NCBI RefSeq assembly: GCF_016125575.1
Contig: NZ_WGLM01000004.1
Location: forward strand, 126,501 to 190,500
From: Limimaricola sp.
GTDB lineage: Bacteria; Pseudomonadota; Alphaproteobacteria; Rhodobacterales; Rhodobacteraceae
Reading direction: 5' to 3'
DNA length: 64,000 nucleotides
This document shows positions 1 through 8,385 of this stretch, piece by piece. The notes beneath the pieces were generated by a model. That model did not search any database, was not told the origin of the DNA, and saw only the letters and a program-made list of their open reading frames with translations. A program made the translations under genes and the position numbers. The first letter of the stretch is position 1. The number at the start of each line of letters is the position of its first letter.

Positions 1-822
1 TTCGAGATCAGCTTTACCCGCGGCGACGTGCGGATCACCTCGCGCTTTCGCGAAGATTGGCTGCCCGGCGGCCTTTTCGCGCTGTGGCACGAGGCGGGGC
101 ACGGCATGTACGAACAGGGCATCGCGCCGGAGCATACGCGCGGCGTCTTCGCCACCGACCTCGTGAACCTCTATGCCGTGGGCGGCGCCAGTTTCGGCAT
201 GCACGAAAGCCAGTCGCGCCTGTGGGAGAACCGGGTAGGACGCTCGCGCCGGTTCTGGGCACTGCATTTCGGGGCGCTGCGCGATACCTTCCCCGACCAG
301 CTTTCCGACGTGACCGAGGACGAGTTCTGGGCCGCCGTGAACGCCGTCAATCCCAGCCTGATCCGCGTCGAGGCGGACGAGCTGACCTATGACATGCACA
401 TCATCCTGCGCTCCGAGATCGAGGCGGGGCTGGTCGCGGGCGACATCGACGTGGCCGACCTGCCGGGCCTCTGGGCCGAGAAGATGCGCGCCTATCTCGG
501 CGTCGCGGTGCCCGACGACACCCGCGGCGTCCTGCAGGACGTGCACTGGTCGCACGGCTATCTCGGCTCTTTCCCGACCTACACGATCGGCAACATCGTC
601 TCGTCCCAGCTCTTCGCGGTGGCGCAGGCCGATGCGGGTGTCGCGGCTGGGTTGGACACGGGCGATTATGCGCCGCTGCATGGCTGGCTGGGCGAAAACG
701 TGTGGCGGCACGGCCGCGCCTCGTCGCGCGACGAAACGCTTGAACGGGTCACCGGTGGGCCGCTGGATCCGGCCGCCTACATCGCCGACCTGACGGCCAA
801 GGTCGAGGCGCTGGGCGCATGA
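1..822 (+). CDS. M32 family (Taq-type) carboxypeptidase, C-terminal part
   Basis: The reading frame is open from the first base, so the gene begins upstream; 273 residues are visible of the roughly 490-500 usual for the family. The zinc-binding motif HEAGH is at visible residues 30-34. It is followed by the family motif MHESQSRLWEN, which carries the third metal ligand. M32 enzymes are cytoplasmic metallocarboxypeptidases that remove C-terminal amino acids from peptides. The stop overlaps the next start (ATGA), suggesting translational coupling. The family call is firm; only the truncation limits it. Confidence 0.9.
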   Translation, partial: FEISFTRGDVRITSRFREDWLPGGLFALWHEAGHGMYEQGIAPEHTRGVFATDLVNLYAVGGASFGMHESQSRLWENRVGRSRRFWALHFGALRDTFPDQLSDVTEDEFWAAVNAVNPSLIRVEADELTYDMHIILRSEIEAGLVAGDIDVADLPGLWAEKMRAYLGVAVPDDTRGVLQDVHWSHGYLGSFPTYTIGNIVSSQLFAVAQADAGVAAGLDTGDYAPLHGWLGENVWRHGRASSRDETLERVTGGPLDPAAYIADLTAKVEALGA

Positions 823-1298
823 CGATCTGCACCGCGGACCTTTACGACGCGCATCACGACAAGGTGCAGGTGATCGACCTGCAGTTCCGCGCGTTCGGCG
901 CAAAGGCCACGTTTCGCGGCCGCGCCGCCACCGTCGCCACCTTCGAGGATCACACCCCGGTCTTGGCGATGCTCTCGACGCCGGGAGAGGGACGGGTGCT
1001 GGTGGTCGACGCGCAGGGCTCGCTCCGCGTGGGCGTGATGGGCGACAACCTTGCCGCGCGCGGGGTGGCCAACGGCTGGACCGGCGTGGTGATCAACGGC
1101 GCGATCCGTGACAGCGCGGGCATCGCTCCGCTGGATCTGGGCGTGCGCGCCCTTGGCACGACCGCAAGGCGCGGCTGGACCAAGGCACACACGGCCAGCG
1201 ATCTGCCGCTTGCCTTCGGAGGCGCCCTGATCCGGCCCGGCAACTGGATTTACGCCGATGCCGACGCGGTATTGGTCGCACCGACAGAATTGACCTGA
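819..1298 (+). CDS. rraA: RraA-like protein (RNase E inhibitor / HMG aldolase family)
   Basis: The 159-residue product has the RraA fold signatures: GEGRVLVVDAQGS, GVMGDNLA and the segment NGWTGVVINGAIRDS. Two activities are known for this family, inhibition of RNase E and 4-hydroxy-4-methyl-2-oxoglutarate / oxaloacetate aldolase chemistry, and sequence alone does not separate them. The conserved D in GDNLA and the R-D pair in INGAIRDS fit the metal and substrate site of the aldolase members. The start overlaps the carboxypeptidase stop in an ATGA. Confidence 0.8.
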   Translation: MTICTADLYDAHHDKVQVIDLQFRAFGAKATFRGRAATVATFEDHTPVLAMLSTPGEGRVLVVDAQGSLRVGVMGDNLAARGVANGWTGVVINGAIRDSAGIAPLDLGVRALGTTARRGWTKAHTASDLPLAFGGALIRPGNWIYADADAVLVAPTELT

Positions 1299-1705
1299 GG
1301 GGCGGCCGGAACACCTGAAGGTCCAAGACGACGCCCAAGATTGCAGCAAACAACGGCCACCTGCCGTTGCGGCGGGCCAATGCAAGCCTTGAATTCGGGT
1401 TCGAAACCTGAACGGCAGGATAAATCAATGCCGCCACCCTTGAATTGACAGACCATCTGGCTGTTACATTCGCAAGCAAGGTCAAGGCGGAATACAGATT
1501 TCAAAACCCGATAAACACACCAGATGGTGCAAATGCCTTGGACATGGCCTTTCCTATGGGCGCCGCAGGTTATGGAAGGTCAGATGATATTTGCGCCTGC
1601 AACAAAAAGGCCGCAGAACAAGGCGGGCCGTGGCCAAGGTCAGAGCGGTTTTGACAATGCCCCATTCCACATCACAGCGCCTGTGGCACTGTCCCGCGTG
1701 AACCA
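1299..1705. other. Intergenic stretch before the polysaccharide cluster
   Basis: These 407 bases hold no convincing gene: the open frames are short, lack a Shine-Dalgarno and resemble nothing. AT content rises towards the 3' end, where the polysaccharide genes begin. A TTGACA hexamer lies at 1651-1656 but has no acceptable -10 element at the right distance. The promoter of the polysaccharide cluster presumably lies here. Confidence 0.5.
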
Positions 1706-2920
1706 ATGAAAGACCAGTTTTTTAGCGCCGTCGCGACGCTGAGTTTCATATTCGGCACCGCTGCGTTCTTCTTCATCGGGGCGCGCGTCCTGCCGGTGAC
1801 GGACTTTGGGCATTTGTCAAAAACCTATGCGCTCGCCACTTTTCTGGGCTTGTTCGTCTCGTACGGATACCCGCAAAAGCTGCTGCAAATACTGCCAAAA
1901 TCTGACGACAAGGGCCTTCCGGCCAGCGTCATGAGCCATCAGGTTGTTCTGCTGGCCGTGGTCTCGGTCGGTGGAGTCGGACTGGCCCAGTTGCTTGGGT
2001 ATGATATCCGGCTTTTCGCCCTGTTCTGGGCCGGTGCCGGACCGTTGGCGATTGCGAACACGTTGCAAACCGTTTTTCGGGCCAATCACCTGCATCATCT
2101 CGATGCGCTGATGCGTGGCGCGGGTCGTGCGACGCTGGGCCTCGGGATTATCCTGCTCGCATTCTCAGGCAGCGCGACAACGGTGAACTTCGCCATTGTC
2201 TTTACGATCGCGGCATGGGTCGAACTGATCCTGTCAGCGCTTTTGCTGAAGCACAAATATGGCATCCCCGGATGGCAATTCGACCTGCCCGCGCTGATCC
2301 GAACATTGTGGTCCGATGCGGCCTACCTGATCGACCTGATCATGCAGCGGGCGTTCGGAACGCTTGATATCCTGCTGATCGCCGCTCTCGCGCCTGCGGA
2401 ACAGGTGGCCCTCTACTCCGTCGCCCAGAAGCTGGCACAAACCTCTTTGTCGATGCTGATGCCCCTGATGAACACGCGTGTGCCACGGATGTCGGCAGCC
2501 GAGCAGGACGGGCCGGCTGCCTTTCAGGCCGCTTTCCGGGCAACGATGCGGCTGGCCATCACTGGCGGCATCCTTGGTGCACTCGTCATTCTGCCATTCG
2601 CATATGCCCCCGTCCTGCGGCTGTTCGGCAGGGACTATGGCGCGGCCGCTGGCGTTGTTGCCATCTTTTCCGTCGCCGTCGTCATCAGGTTTGCGGCCGC
2701 TGGTTTGGGCCTGTCGCTTTTGGCGCGCGGCCGGCAACAGGCCCGGCTGATTGGCAATCTCGTTTCGGTCGCGGCAATGCTGCTGGTTGCACCGCTTGCC
2801 GTTCACCAATGGGGGGCGTTCGGCATGGCAGTTGCGATCGCGCTCTCAAGCACGGTCCTCTATTTCTTTTTTTTCTGGCGGCTTGATAGGCATCCCCGAC
2901 CCGCCCCCATTTCTCCTTGA
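1706..2920 (+). CDS. Polysaccharide flippase (Wzx / MATE-like membrane protein)
   Basis: The 404-residue product is almost entirely hydrophobic, with about 12 predicted membrane segments, and matches the oligosaccharide flippase pattern (N-terminal GARVLPVTDFGHLSK, comparable to the usual ..lgp.efG.ys.. motif). Such proteins move lipid-linked oligosaccharide repeats across the inner membrane. It starts a same-strand run with a sulfotransferase, a polymerase-like membrane protein and two glycosyltransferases, so it probably serves a capsule or exopolysaccharide. Codon use is more AT-rich than in the flanking housekeeping genes, as is common for exchanged polysaccharide loci. Confidence 0.8.
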   Translation: MKDQFFSAVATLSFIFGTAAFFFIGARVLPVTDFGHLSKTYALATFLGLFVSYGYPQKLLQILPKSDDKGLPASVMSHQVVLLAVVSVGGVGLAQLLGYDIRLFALFWAGAGPLAIANTLQTVFRANHLHHLDALMRGAGRATLGLGIILLAFSGSATTVNFAIVFTIAAWVELILSALLLKHKYGIPGWQFDLPALIRTLWSDAAYLIDLIMQRAFGTLDILLIAALAPAEQVALYSVAQKLAQTSLSMLMPLMNTRVPRMSAAEQDGPAAFQAAFRATMRLAITGGILGALVILPFAYAPVLRLFGRDYGAAAGVVAIFSVAVVIRFAAAGLGLSLLARGRQQARLIGNLVSVAAMLLVAPLAVHQWGAFGMAVAIALSSTVLYFFFFWRLDRHPRPAPISP

Positions 2921-3003
2921 TGATGGCCAGAGCAGATGCGTTTGACCTATCGTGAAACAGCCGATCTTTTGATGATCGGCGCTGATGGTTGGTCGAACGC
3001 CTC

Positions 3004-3912
3004 ATGAGGAAGATTGCGCTCGTCACGGGCATGCCAAGATCGGGAACGACTGTCATCGGAGAACGGCTGACCATCCCGCCAGCAATTAAAGAACTCTATG
3101 AACCCCTGAACCCTGAAGTGGGCATTCGCCTGGCACGCGAGACGTTTCCGCTTTGCGGTGAGGGTGCTCTTGATAGGGACCAGCTGAGCGCCTTGCTGGA
3201 AAATATCGCAAAGGTCCGTCTGCCAACACCCATGCCGCGGCCCGGCTCGGCCCGCAGCGTGCTGTTCAATCGCACACGCAGAACCATCTGGGGCCTGAAA
3301 TTTTCGCGGGCGTCGACAACAGTGATCTGGAAAGATCCCTTCGCTGCATTTCTTGCCGACAGCGTTGCGCGGCGTAGCGACATCCCGGTGATCTTTACGC
3401 TGCGTGGCCCACTTGAAACCGCGGCAAGCTTTGCCCGGATGGATTGGGCGCTTGATGTATCCCGACTTCGCGAAAGGATGCAGACCGCTGGTTACCCGAC
3501 CACGTCCTGGCCCGAGGCGGCACCGGAGCTGCGGGCCGCGGTAGTGTCCGCCGCACAGCTTTGGGCGCTTATTCACGTGAACGTCGAATATTGGATGAAG
3601 ACAGATACCAAGATCACCTTCGTTCGGATCGAAGATAATATCGAGGCCCCCGAAAAACTGGGCGCGTTCATTGCGCAGGCGACCGGGCTTGATGTGAAGC
3701 CAGCGGTGCCCGCCATCACAAGCCCCCAAGATGGCGACGCGCCGGATCTGCCAACGAAAGCGCATGTGCGCAACCGCTCGGCCGCATCGATCACGGATTA
3801 CTGGCGCCGAACGCTGACCGACGCGGAGATCGACTATGTCAGCTCCTTCACGGCCGAACGTTGGGGACGGATCCGGTCCGCTACCGGGCTCACCGGAAAA
3901 GCAAGCAATTAA
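3004..3912 (+). CDS. Sulfotransferase family protein
   Basis: The N-terminus reads MRKIALVTGMPRSGTT; PRSGTT at residues 11-16 is the phosphosulfate (PAPS) binding loop. A second motif, FTLRGPLETAASF, fits the 3'-phosphate-binding segment of sulfotransferases. An in-frame TTG at 2989 would add five residues, but ATG 3004 places the beta-strand and loop at the usual distance from the start. In a polysaccharide cluster the likely substrate is a sugar hydroxyl on the repeat unit, giving a sulfated surface polymer. That substrate is an inference from context. Confidence 0.75.
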   Translation: MRKIALVTGMPRSGTTVIGERLTIPPAIKELYEPLNPEVGIRLARETFPLCGEGALDRDQLSALLENIAKVRLPTPMPRPGSARSVLFNRTRRTIWGLKFSRASTTVIWKDPFAAFLADSVARRSDIPVIFTLRGPLETAASFARMDWALDVSRLRERMQTAGYPTTSWPEAAPELRAAVVSAAQLWALIHVNVEYWMKTDTKITFVRIEDNIEAPEKLGAFIAQATGLDVKPAVPAITSPQDGDAPDLPTKAHVRNRSAASITDYWRRTLTDAEIDYVSSFTAERWGRIRSATGLTGKASN

Positions 3913-4015
3913 CCCTTCGGTAACACTGTTTTTGCATCGTTCCTTTTGAATTGATCCGGACCGTCAGGGGAGGATCAACGCTTCAGTTTGCGTATCGAAA
4001 AGGGAACATGAAAGC

Positions 4016-5266
4016 ATGGCGGTATTTCTGCACACGTTGCTTGCCACGCTTTTCGTGGTTCAGGCTGCGGTGCTTGCCAAGCGGGGATCATTGCAGTTTG
4101 CCGTTCTTTTCTTTGCCTGCTTGTACTTCATCTACTTCGCATCCGCCCCGCTGATATTTCCGGGCCAGATGCGGCCCGATCTTTATGATGCCCTTGCGGT
4201 TTCGACGCTGTTCCTGTTCGCCGCCAATCTTTCCCTTGGTGAGGTCATCCTGCTGTCTCGTCGGACGACTCCCGACGTCCGGGAGCGCGACGAACAAGTT
4301 TTGGACGCGACGTTGTTCGCAGGCAAAGTCACCTTCTGGATCGCCCTGACGATGGTCCTTGGTCACATGGCAATCGCCGGCGTTCCAGTTCTGCAGACCA
4401 ATGCAAATCTCGCGCGGCACGAATTGGGCGGGTCGGGCTACATCAAGATCTTTCTGACAAGGGCGCTTCCCTTGGCCACGCTGATGATCGCCTCCGTGGA
4501 ATGGCAGCGGCATGGGCGGCTTCTGACGCGGCGCTCATCAGGGTATTTTTTGCTGCTGTTCGTGGCGACGTTTCTGCAAGGCTTTCGCATTCATCTGATC
4601 TACGCCGTGCTTTACTTCATCAGCATGCGGTTCATCCTGCGCCGGCAGCTGAGCCTGATGACGATCGGCTTGGTCGGGCTGATTGCGATCGCGATTTTCT
4701 TCATTCTTTCCGCATTGCGTTTCGAAACATCCGATGCTGGCGTGTTGTTATCGGTATTTCAGCACAGGGTGAGTTTCGAGCTGCTGCGCACGGCGGGGTA
4801 CGCCATGGAGATCGCCCGCAGCGAAGGGTTCTGGCACGGTCAGAGCATATTGATGGATCTGCAAAGCGCCCTGCCCGGTCCGGGGATCAGCTTTGGCGAC
4901 TACATGCTTCTCTTCGTCAATCCGCAGTCGGCAATCGTCGGTCTGGCCTCATTGACGCCGTCGATCATCGGCGAGGCCTATGTGAACTTTGGCTACCTTG
5001 GCGCCTTCGTCTACGGTTGGTTGATGGTCATCATGATGGTGTCTGCGCCCGGGTTCATGCTGCGAATCCGTGGACTTGGCCTGGCTTTGGCCGCCATCGT
5101 CCCGGTCACGATTGTCCAATCGATCGAGGTCGGTCTGGGAGAGTTGCTTGCCTCCCGCCTGATCCCGCTGGGCGTTTTCGCTGTCTTTGCCCACCTCCTC
5201 TATCGCTGGCGGCTAGGGCGCAATACGCATGCACCCCACCCGCGTCTTGCCAGACAGGCAGCCTGA
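4016..5266 (+). CDS. O-antigen/capsule polymerase-like membrane protein (Wzy type)
   Basis: A 416-residue polytopic membrane protein of about 10-12 segments. The segment TPSIIGEAYVNFGYLGAF resembles the GE..NFG..G motif of oligosaccharide repeat-unit polymerases, and the large loop before it (about residues 250-300) fits the periplasmic loop of Wzy proteins. Wzy proteins join flipped repeat units in the periplasm. Wzy sequences are very divergent, so the call rests on topology, this motif and the flippase two genes upstream. The start ATG has an AGGGA about ten bases upstream. Confidence 0.65.
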   Translation: MAVFLHTLLATLFVVQAAVLAKRGSLQFAVLFFACLYFIYFASAPLIFPGQMRPDLYDALAVSTLFLFAANLSLGEVILLSRRTTPDVRERDEQVLDATLFAGKVTFWIALTMVLGHMAIAGVPVLQTNANLARHELGGSGYIKIFLTRALPLATLMIASVEWQRHGRLLTRRSSGYFLLLFVATFLQGFRIHLIYAVLYFISMRFILRRQLSLMTIGLVGLIAIAIFFILSALRFETSDAGVLLSVFQHRVSFELLRTAGYAMEIARSEGFWHGQSILMDLQSALPGPGISFGDYMLLFVNPQSAIVGLASLTPSIIGEAYVNFGYLGAFVYGWLMVIMMVSAPGFMLRIRGLGLALAAIVPVTIVQSIEVGLGELLASRLIPLGVFAVFAHLLYRWRLGRNTHAPHPRLARQAA

Positions 5267-5381
5267 GGTGAGCCGTTCTGCCGGAATGCGGTTTCAGGGC
5301 GATGTCCGCATCGGCCACAGCGCCACACCACGTCACGGCCATGAACCGGAAGGTTCAATAGCGCGCCCTTCAGCGCCCCGG

Positions 5382-6104
5382 ATGACGCAGTTCCTTGGCC
5401 ACGATTTCGACGTCGCCTCCCCGTCTGTGTGGCTTGACCGGGTATTGTCTGATCACACCGGCGGATTTGCCTATCTGGCAACCCCGAATGTCGATCACGT
5501 TGTCAGGGCTTCGCGCGATGCGGCTGTGCGAGCAGCCTATGAGGCCGCGGACTGGAAGATTTGTGACAGCCGGGTTCTGCAGCGCCTGGCGCGGCTCAAG
5601 CGGTTGGAACTAGCGGCCTATCCGGGCTCGGACCTTGTTTTCGACCTGCTGCATGATCCGCGGGCAGCGGGCCGGCGCATCGCCGTGCTTGGGCCAGACG
5701 TCGCCGCCATGGCGCTGCTCAGATCGCGGTTTCCCACTCTGGATCTCGTCCATATCGACGCGCCCATGATGCAGGCCGGATCACCAAGCTGGGACGGCAC
5801 GTTGGCGCGTACCGAAGCTTTGACGTTCGACATCCTGCTTCTGTGCATCTCCTTTCCAAAGCAGGAATTCTTCGCGCAGGCCCTGAAGGAGCGCGGGCAA
5901 CTTGCGGGGGGCATTGGCCTTTGTGTCGGGGCAAGCCTTGATTTTCTGACTGGACGCCAGAGGCGGGCACCCCGCGGCTTTCGAAAACTCGGGCTGGAAT
6001 GGCTCTTTCGGCTACTTAGCCAGCCGCGCCGATTGTGGCGACGCTACCTCATCCAGGGCCCAAGGATTTTCGTCCTGTTTGCGATCAAGGAGATGTTCCA
6101 TTGA
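5382..6104 (+). CDS. WecG/TagA/CpsF family glycosyltransferase
   Basis: Conserved family blocks are visible: YLATPNVDHVVRASRD near the N-terminus, then GSDLVFDLL, and ISFPKQEFFAQAL matching the (G)xPKQE motif. Members (GT26) transfer N-acetylmannosamine(uronate) or glucose-like sugars to a lipid-linked acceptor at the inner membrane face. The frame is open back to 5229 with other possible starts (ATG 5229, GTG 5268, ATG 5286). ATG 5382 was chosen because the family fold begins with the segment just after it. If an upstream start is used, the extra residues are not part of the known domain. Confidence 0.75.
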   Translation: MTQFLGHDFDVASPSVWLDRVLSDHTGGFAYLATPNVDHVVRASRDAAVRAAYEAADWKICDSRVLQRLARLKRLELAAYPGSDLVFDLLHDPRAAGRRIAVLGPDVAAMALLRSRFPTLDLVHIDAPMMQAGSPSWDGTLARTEALTFDILLLCISFPKQEFFAQALKERGQLAGGIGLCVGASLDFLTGRQRRAPRGFRKLGLEWLFRLLSQPRRLWRRYLIQGPRIFVLFAIKEMFH

Positions 6105-7027
6105 ACGGGGCCGAGCAGGCATACGACCTGACCATCGTTCTTGTCGCCTATAATTCCGACAGGACACTGGCCAAGTCTTTGCAGAGCCTAAAGGATTTCG
6201 CCCCACAGCACCTGCGCTATCGTCTGGTGGTTGTCGACAACAACTCTCCCGATGGCTCGGCCAATCTGGTCGAGCGCGAGTTTCCTGATGTCACGCTATT
6301 GCGCGGCCCCACCAATCTGGGGTTCGGCGGAGGCAACAACCTGGCCATGGGCGCCTACCCGGCCCGCTACTATTACCTGCACAATACGGATGCCTATCTG
6401 CAGCAACCGGTTCTTGACGATGTCATTCATGCCCTCGATCGCGCCACCGACGTGGGCATCGTTGGCCTGCCACTGATCTATCCCGATCAAAGCCCTCAGA
6501 CCGCCGCCTACGCCTACTCGACACCGGCAAAATGGGCCTTGCAGGGGTTGGGCGTTTCTTCGGCGCTGAAGATCGCTTTGCGCTGGCGCGTCGGGCGGCA
6601 CCTGCTTGCCCCGCTTGCCCGGACGCGGATGGGCAAGACCTTTTTCAGGACGGAGGCCGGGCAAAGGCAGGGCCCGCCCACAAACGGATTGACGCCTGTC
6701 GACTGGGTGTGCGGCGCGTCACTTGTCTTGCGGCACGAGACATTCATGGAAACCGGCGGTTTCGACGAGTCGATCTTTCTCTATGGCGAAGACGAAGACC
6801 TATGCCGGGGCGCTGCCGACAAAGGCTGGCGCATAGCCCAGATCGATACCTTTCCCGTCGTCCACGATTTCGGCTGGGGCACAAGAAAACGTACCTCTCG
6901 GCGCGTGGCGCGGTTAAAGGCCGAAAGCCTTGCAACCTTCATCGACAAGCATTTCCAACGCGGCTCACCGCGTTGGATGGCAATGCATTTGATGCTGTGG
7001 GTCAAGCGCAGGTCATGGGGGGCCTGA
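6101..7027 (+). CDS. Family 2 glycosyltransferase (rhamnosyltransferase-like)
   Basis: Starts at a TTG overlapping the preceding stop (TTGA), with AAGGAG eight bases upstream; this is better supported than the ATG at 6035 inside the previous gene. The GT-A fold is visible in LTIVLVAYNSD, VVVDNNSPDGS, GGGNNLAMG and the metal-binding HNTDA. The acceptor-side block GGFDESIFLYGEDEDLC is typical of dTDP-rhamnosyltransferase-like GT2 enzymes. It probably adds a sugar to the lipid-linked repeat made by this cluster. It ends 13 bases from the convergent spike fibre gene. Confidence 0.85.
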   Translation: MNGAEQAYDLTIVLVAYNSDRTLAKSLQSLKDFAPQHLRYRLVVVDNNSPDGSANLVEREFPDVTLLRGPTNLGFGGGNNLAMGAYPARYYYLHNTDAYLQQPVLDDVIHALDRATDVGIVGLPLIYPDQSPQTAAYAYSTPAKWALQGLGVSSALKIALRWRVGRHLLAPLARTRMGKTFFRTEAGQRQGPPTNGLTPVDWVCGASLVLRHETFMETGGFDESIFLYGEDEDLCRGAADKGWRIAQIDTFPVVHDFGWGTRKRTSRRVARLKAESLATFIDKHFQRGSPRWMAMHLMLWVKRRSWGA

Positions 7028-7040
7028 CGACTGCCAGAGT

Positions 7041-7607
7041 TTATAGCGGCTTTCTCTGGTAGGGTGTGGGCACGGTCCCCGCCTCAATCTGGACGGCCAG
7101 CACGATCAGATCATCGCCGGACGTTGTGCCGTTCGGGCTCAACCCGAATTCGGCCATGCCGGTATGCGTCGCGACATAGCGGTATTGAATGAGAACGCTT
7201 TGCCCATCCGACTGCGGAATCGACCCCAGCAGTGTGAACCCATTTCCACCTGTCGCGGGGGCGCTGATCGGGCCCGCAATCGAATCGCCCAGGTTCGCGG
7301 CTGGATACCAGATGACATGACGAAACTGACCCGTGCTGCCGGGCCGCACATAGGTGCTGATGACGTAGCTTTCGCCAAGTGAAACGCCGCGGCTCAGCAT
7401 GTTTGCCCGGCCCCAGGCCGCACCTGTCGTCGCCAGCGCATAGCCCGAAAACCGGCCCATGGCGTTCAGGTGCAGCGGGCTGGAAACGCTCGCCGCGACC
7501 TTTCCCCAAGACCTGACATCTTCCGAATCCATCAGCAGGTTACGCACTGCCTGTTGCGCTGACCCAAGGCCACCGATCAGCGCCGGGGTAAGAAGGGGGT
7601 CACTCAT
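7041..7607 (-). CDS. Probable GTA/phage head-spike fibre protein (GhsB-like)
   Basis: A 188-residue protein starting at an ATG with GAGGAGGGC upstream. The N-terminus MSDPLLTPALIGGLGSAQQA followed by RNLLMDSEDVRSWGKVAAS and a beta-rich region (GESYVISTYVRPGS, DLIVLAVQIEAGTVPTPYQ) resembles phage head-spike fibre / carbohydrate-binding jelly-roll domains. In Rhodobacter capsulatus the homologous position next to the spike base gene is rcc01080 (ghsB), which builds head spikes on the gene transfer agent that bind capsule. The assignment relies on this resemblance and on the neighbouring spike base gene. No other virion gene is nearby, as expected because the spike genes lie outside the main GTA cluster. 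Confidence 0.6.
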   Translation of the reverse strand: MSDPLLTPALIGGLGSAQQAVRNLLMDSEDVRSWGKVAASVSSPLHLNAMGRFSGYALATTGAAWGRANMLSRGVSLGESYVISTYVRPGSTGQFRHVIWYPAANLGDSIAGPISAPATGGNGFTLLGSIPQSDGQSVLIQYRYVATHTGMAEFGLSPNGTTSGDDLIVLAVQIEAGTVPTPYQRKPL

Positions 7608-7617
7608 CGCGCCCTCC

Positions 7618-7878
7618 TCAATGCGTGATCGAATGGATGCCAACGGCCGTGGTGCCGGTGGCCAGAACACGGGTGACACCACAAAACACCCAGCCGTAAT
7701 CAGGCACGTTCACGGTGCATGTATCGCCGCTGACGGAGATGAACACGATCGTTCCAGCGGTCTCGACGAAAAGCGATGTGGCGATCTTGTCGAGATCGGT
7801 ATCATCGTTAGGCGTGACGGGCCGATAGCTGCGGCCGGGGGCACCAACCTGAAGAACGCGATCGAAGGGATTGGACAT
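7618..7878 (-). CDS. Probable GTA spike base protein (Rcc01079/GhsA-like)
   Basis: An 86-residue protein with the pattern of the Rcc01079 spike base family: an N-terminal PF..., then VTPNDDTDLDKIATSLFVE, a short beta-rich middle and the C-terminal RVLATGTTAVGI. In R. capsulatus this protein anchors the spike fibre to the GTA head. It is ten bases upstream of the fibre gene on the same strand, so the two form an operon. Start ATG has GCGAGG a few bases upstream. The family match is made from memory of its pattern, not a search. Confidence 0.65.
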   Translation of the reverse strand: MSNPFDRVLQVGAPGRSYRPVTPNDDTDLDKIATSLFVETAGTIVFISVSGDTCTVNVPDYGWVFCGVTRVLATGTTAVGIHSITH

Positions 7879-7941
7879 GGCTGCCTCGCTTGGGTTGCAA
7901 TCGGCGCGACCTTGGCGAAAACTGCCTAGCCTTTCCTGAAC

Positions 7942-7955
7942 CCAGCGTACGCTGG
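7942..7955. promoter_or_regulatory. Perfect 14-bp palindrome upstream of spike genes
   Basis: CCAGCGTACGCTGG is a perfect palindrome 64 bases before the start of the spike base gene, in the only region from which the two spike genes could be transcribed. It could be an operator for a dimeric regulator. No regulator gene lies next to it. Confidence 0.35.
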
Positions 7956-8138
7956 TGTCAGAAATCCGCCTCGCAGCCCTCTACAAGTCTGCCTTTGGCG
8001 ACCAACCAAGGGGCCCTGACGCGTCATGACACCATCAAGATCGTGAGTAGCGCCAGAGGCAAAAAGGGTGTGCACGGGTCGATCGACCACCGCGGTCACG
8101 GACCATCGGCGGAAGGCATCTTGATGCTTTTGGAAAAG

Positions 8139-8225
<87 letters not shown>

Positions 8226-8385
8226 AGGCTGTGTGGGCGGTCGTTTAAGCCCCGGCGCGGGGCGTGTCAACGCGATTGTTGGGGGCAATCGCGGCCCTGT
8301 GTTGCGGTTTGCGGGCGCGGAATTGCGCCTTGTCCGGCCGGGGTTGCGCGGGTAAACCCGACCCGGACCAAAGGCGAGGCGGACG

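Noticed and set aside
1445-1709. Two small plus-strand frames in the first intergenic gap
   Set aside because: No Shine-Dalgarno, no similarity, and they overlap each other in different frames.
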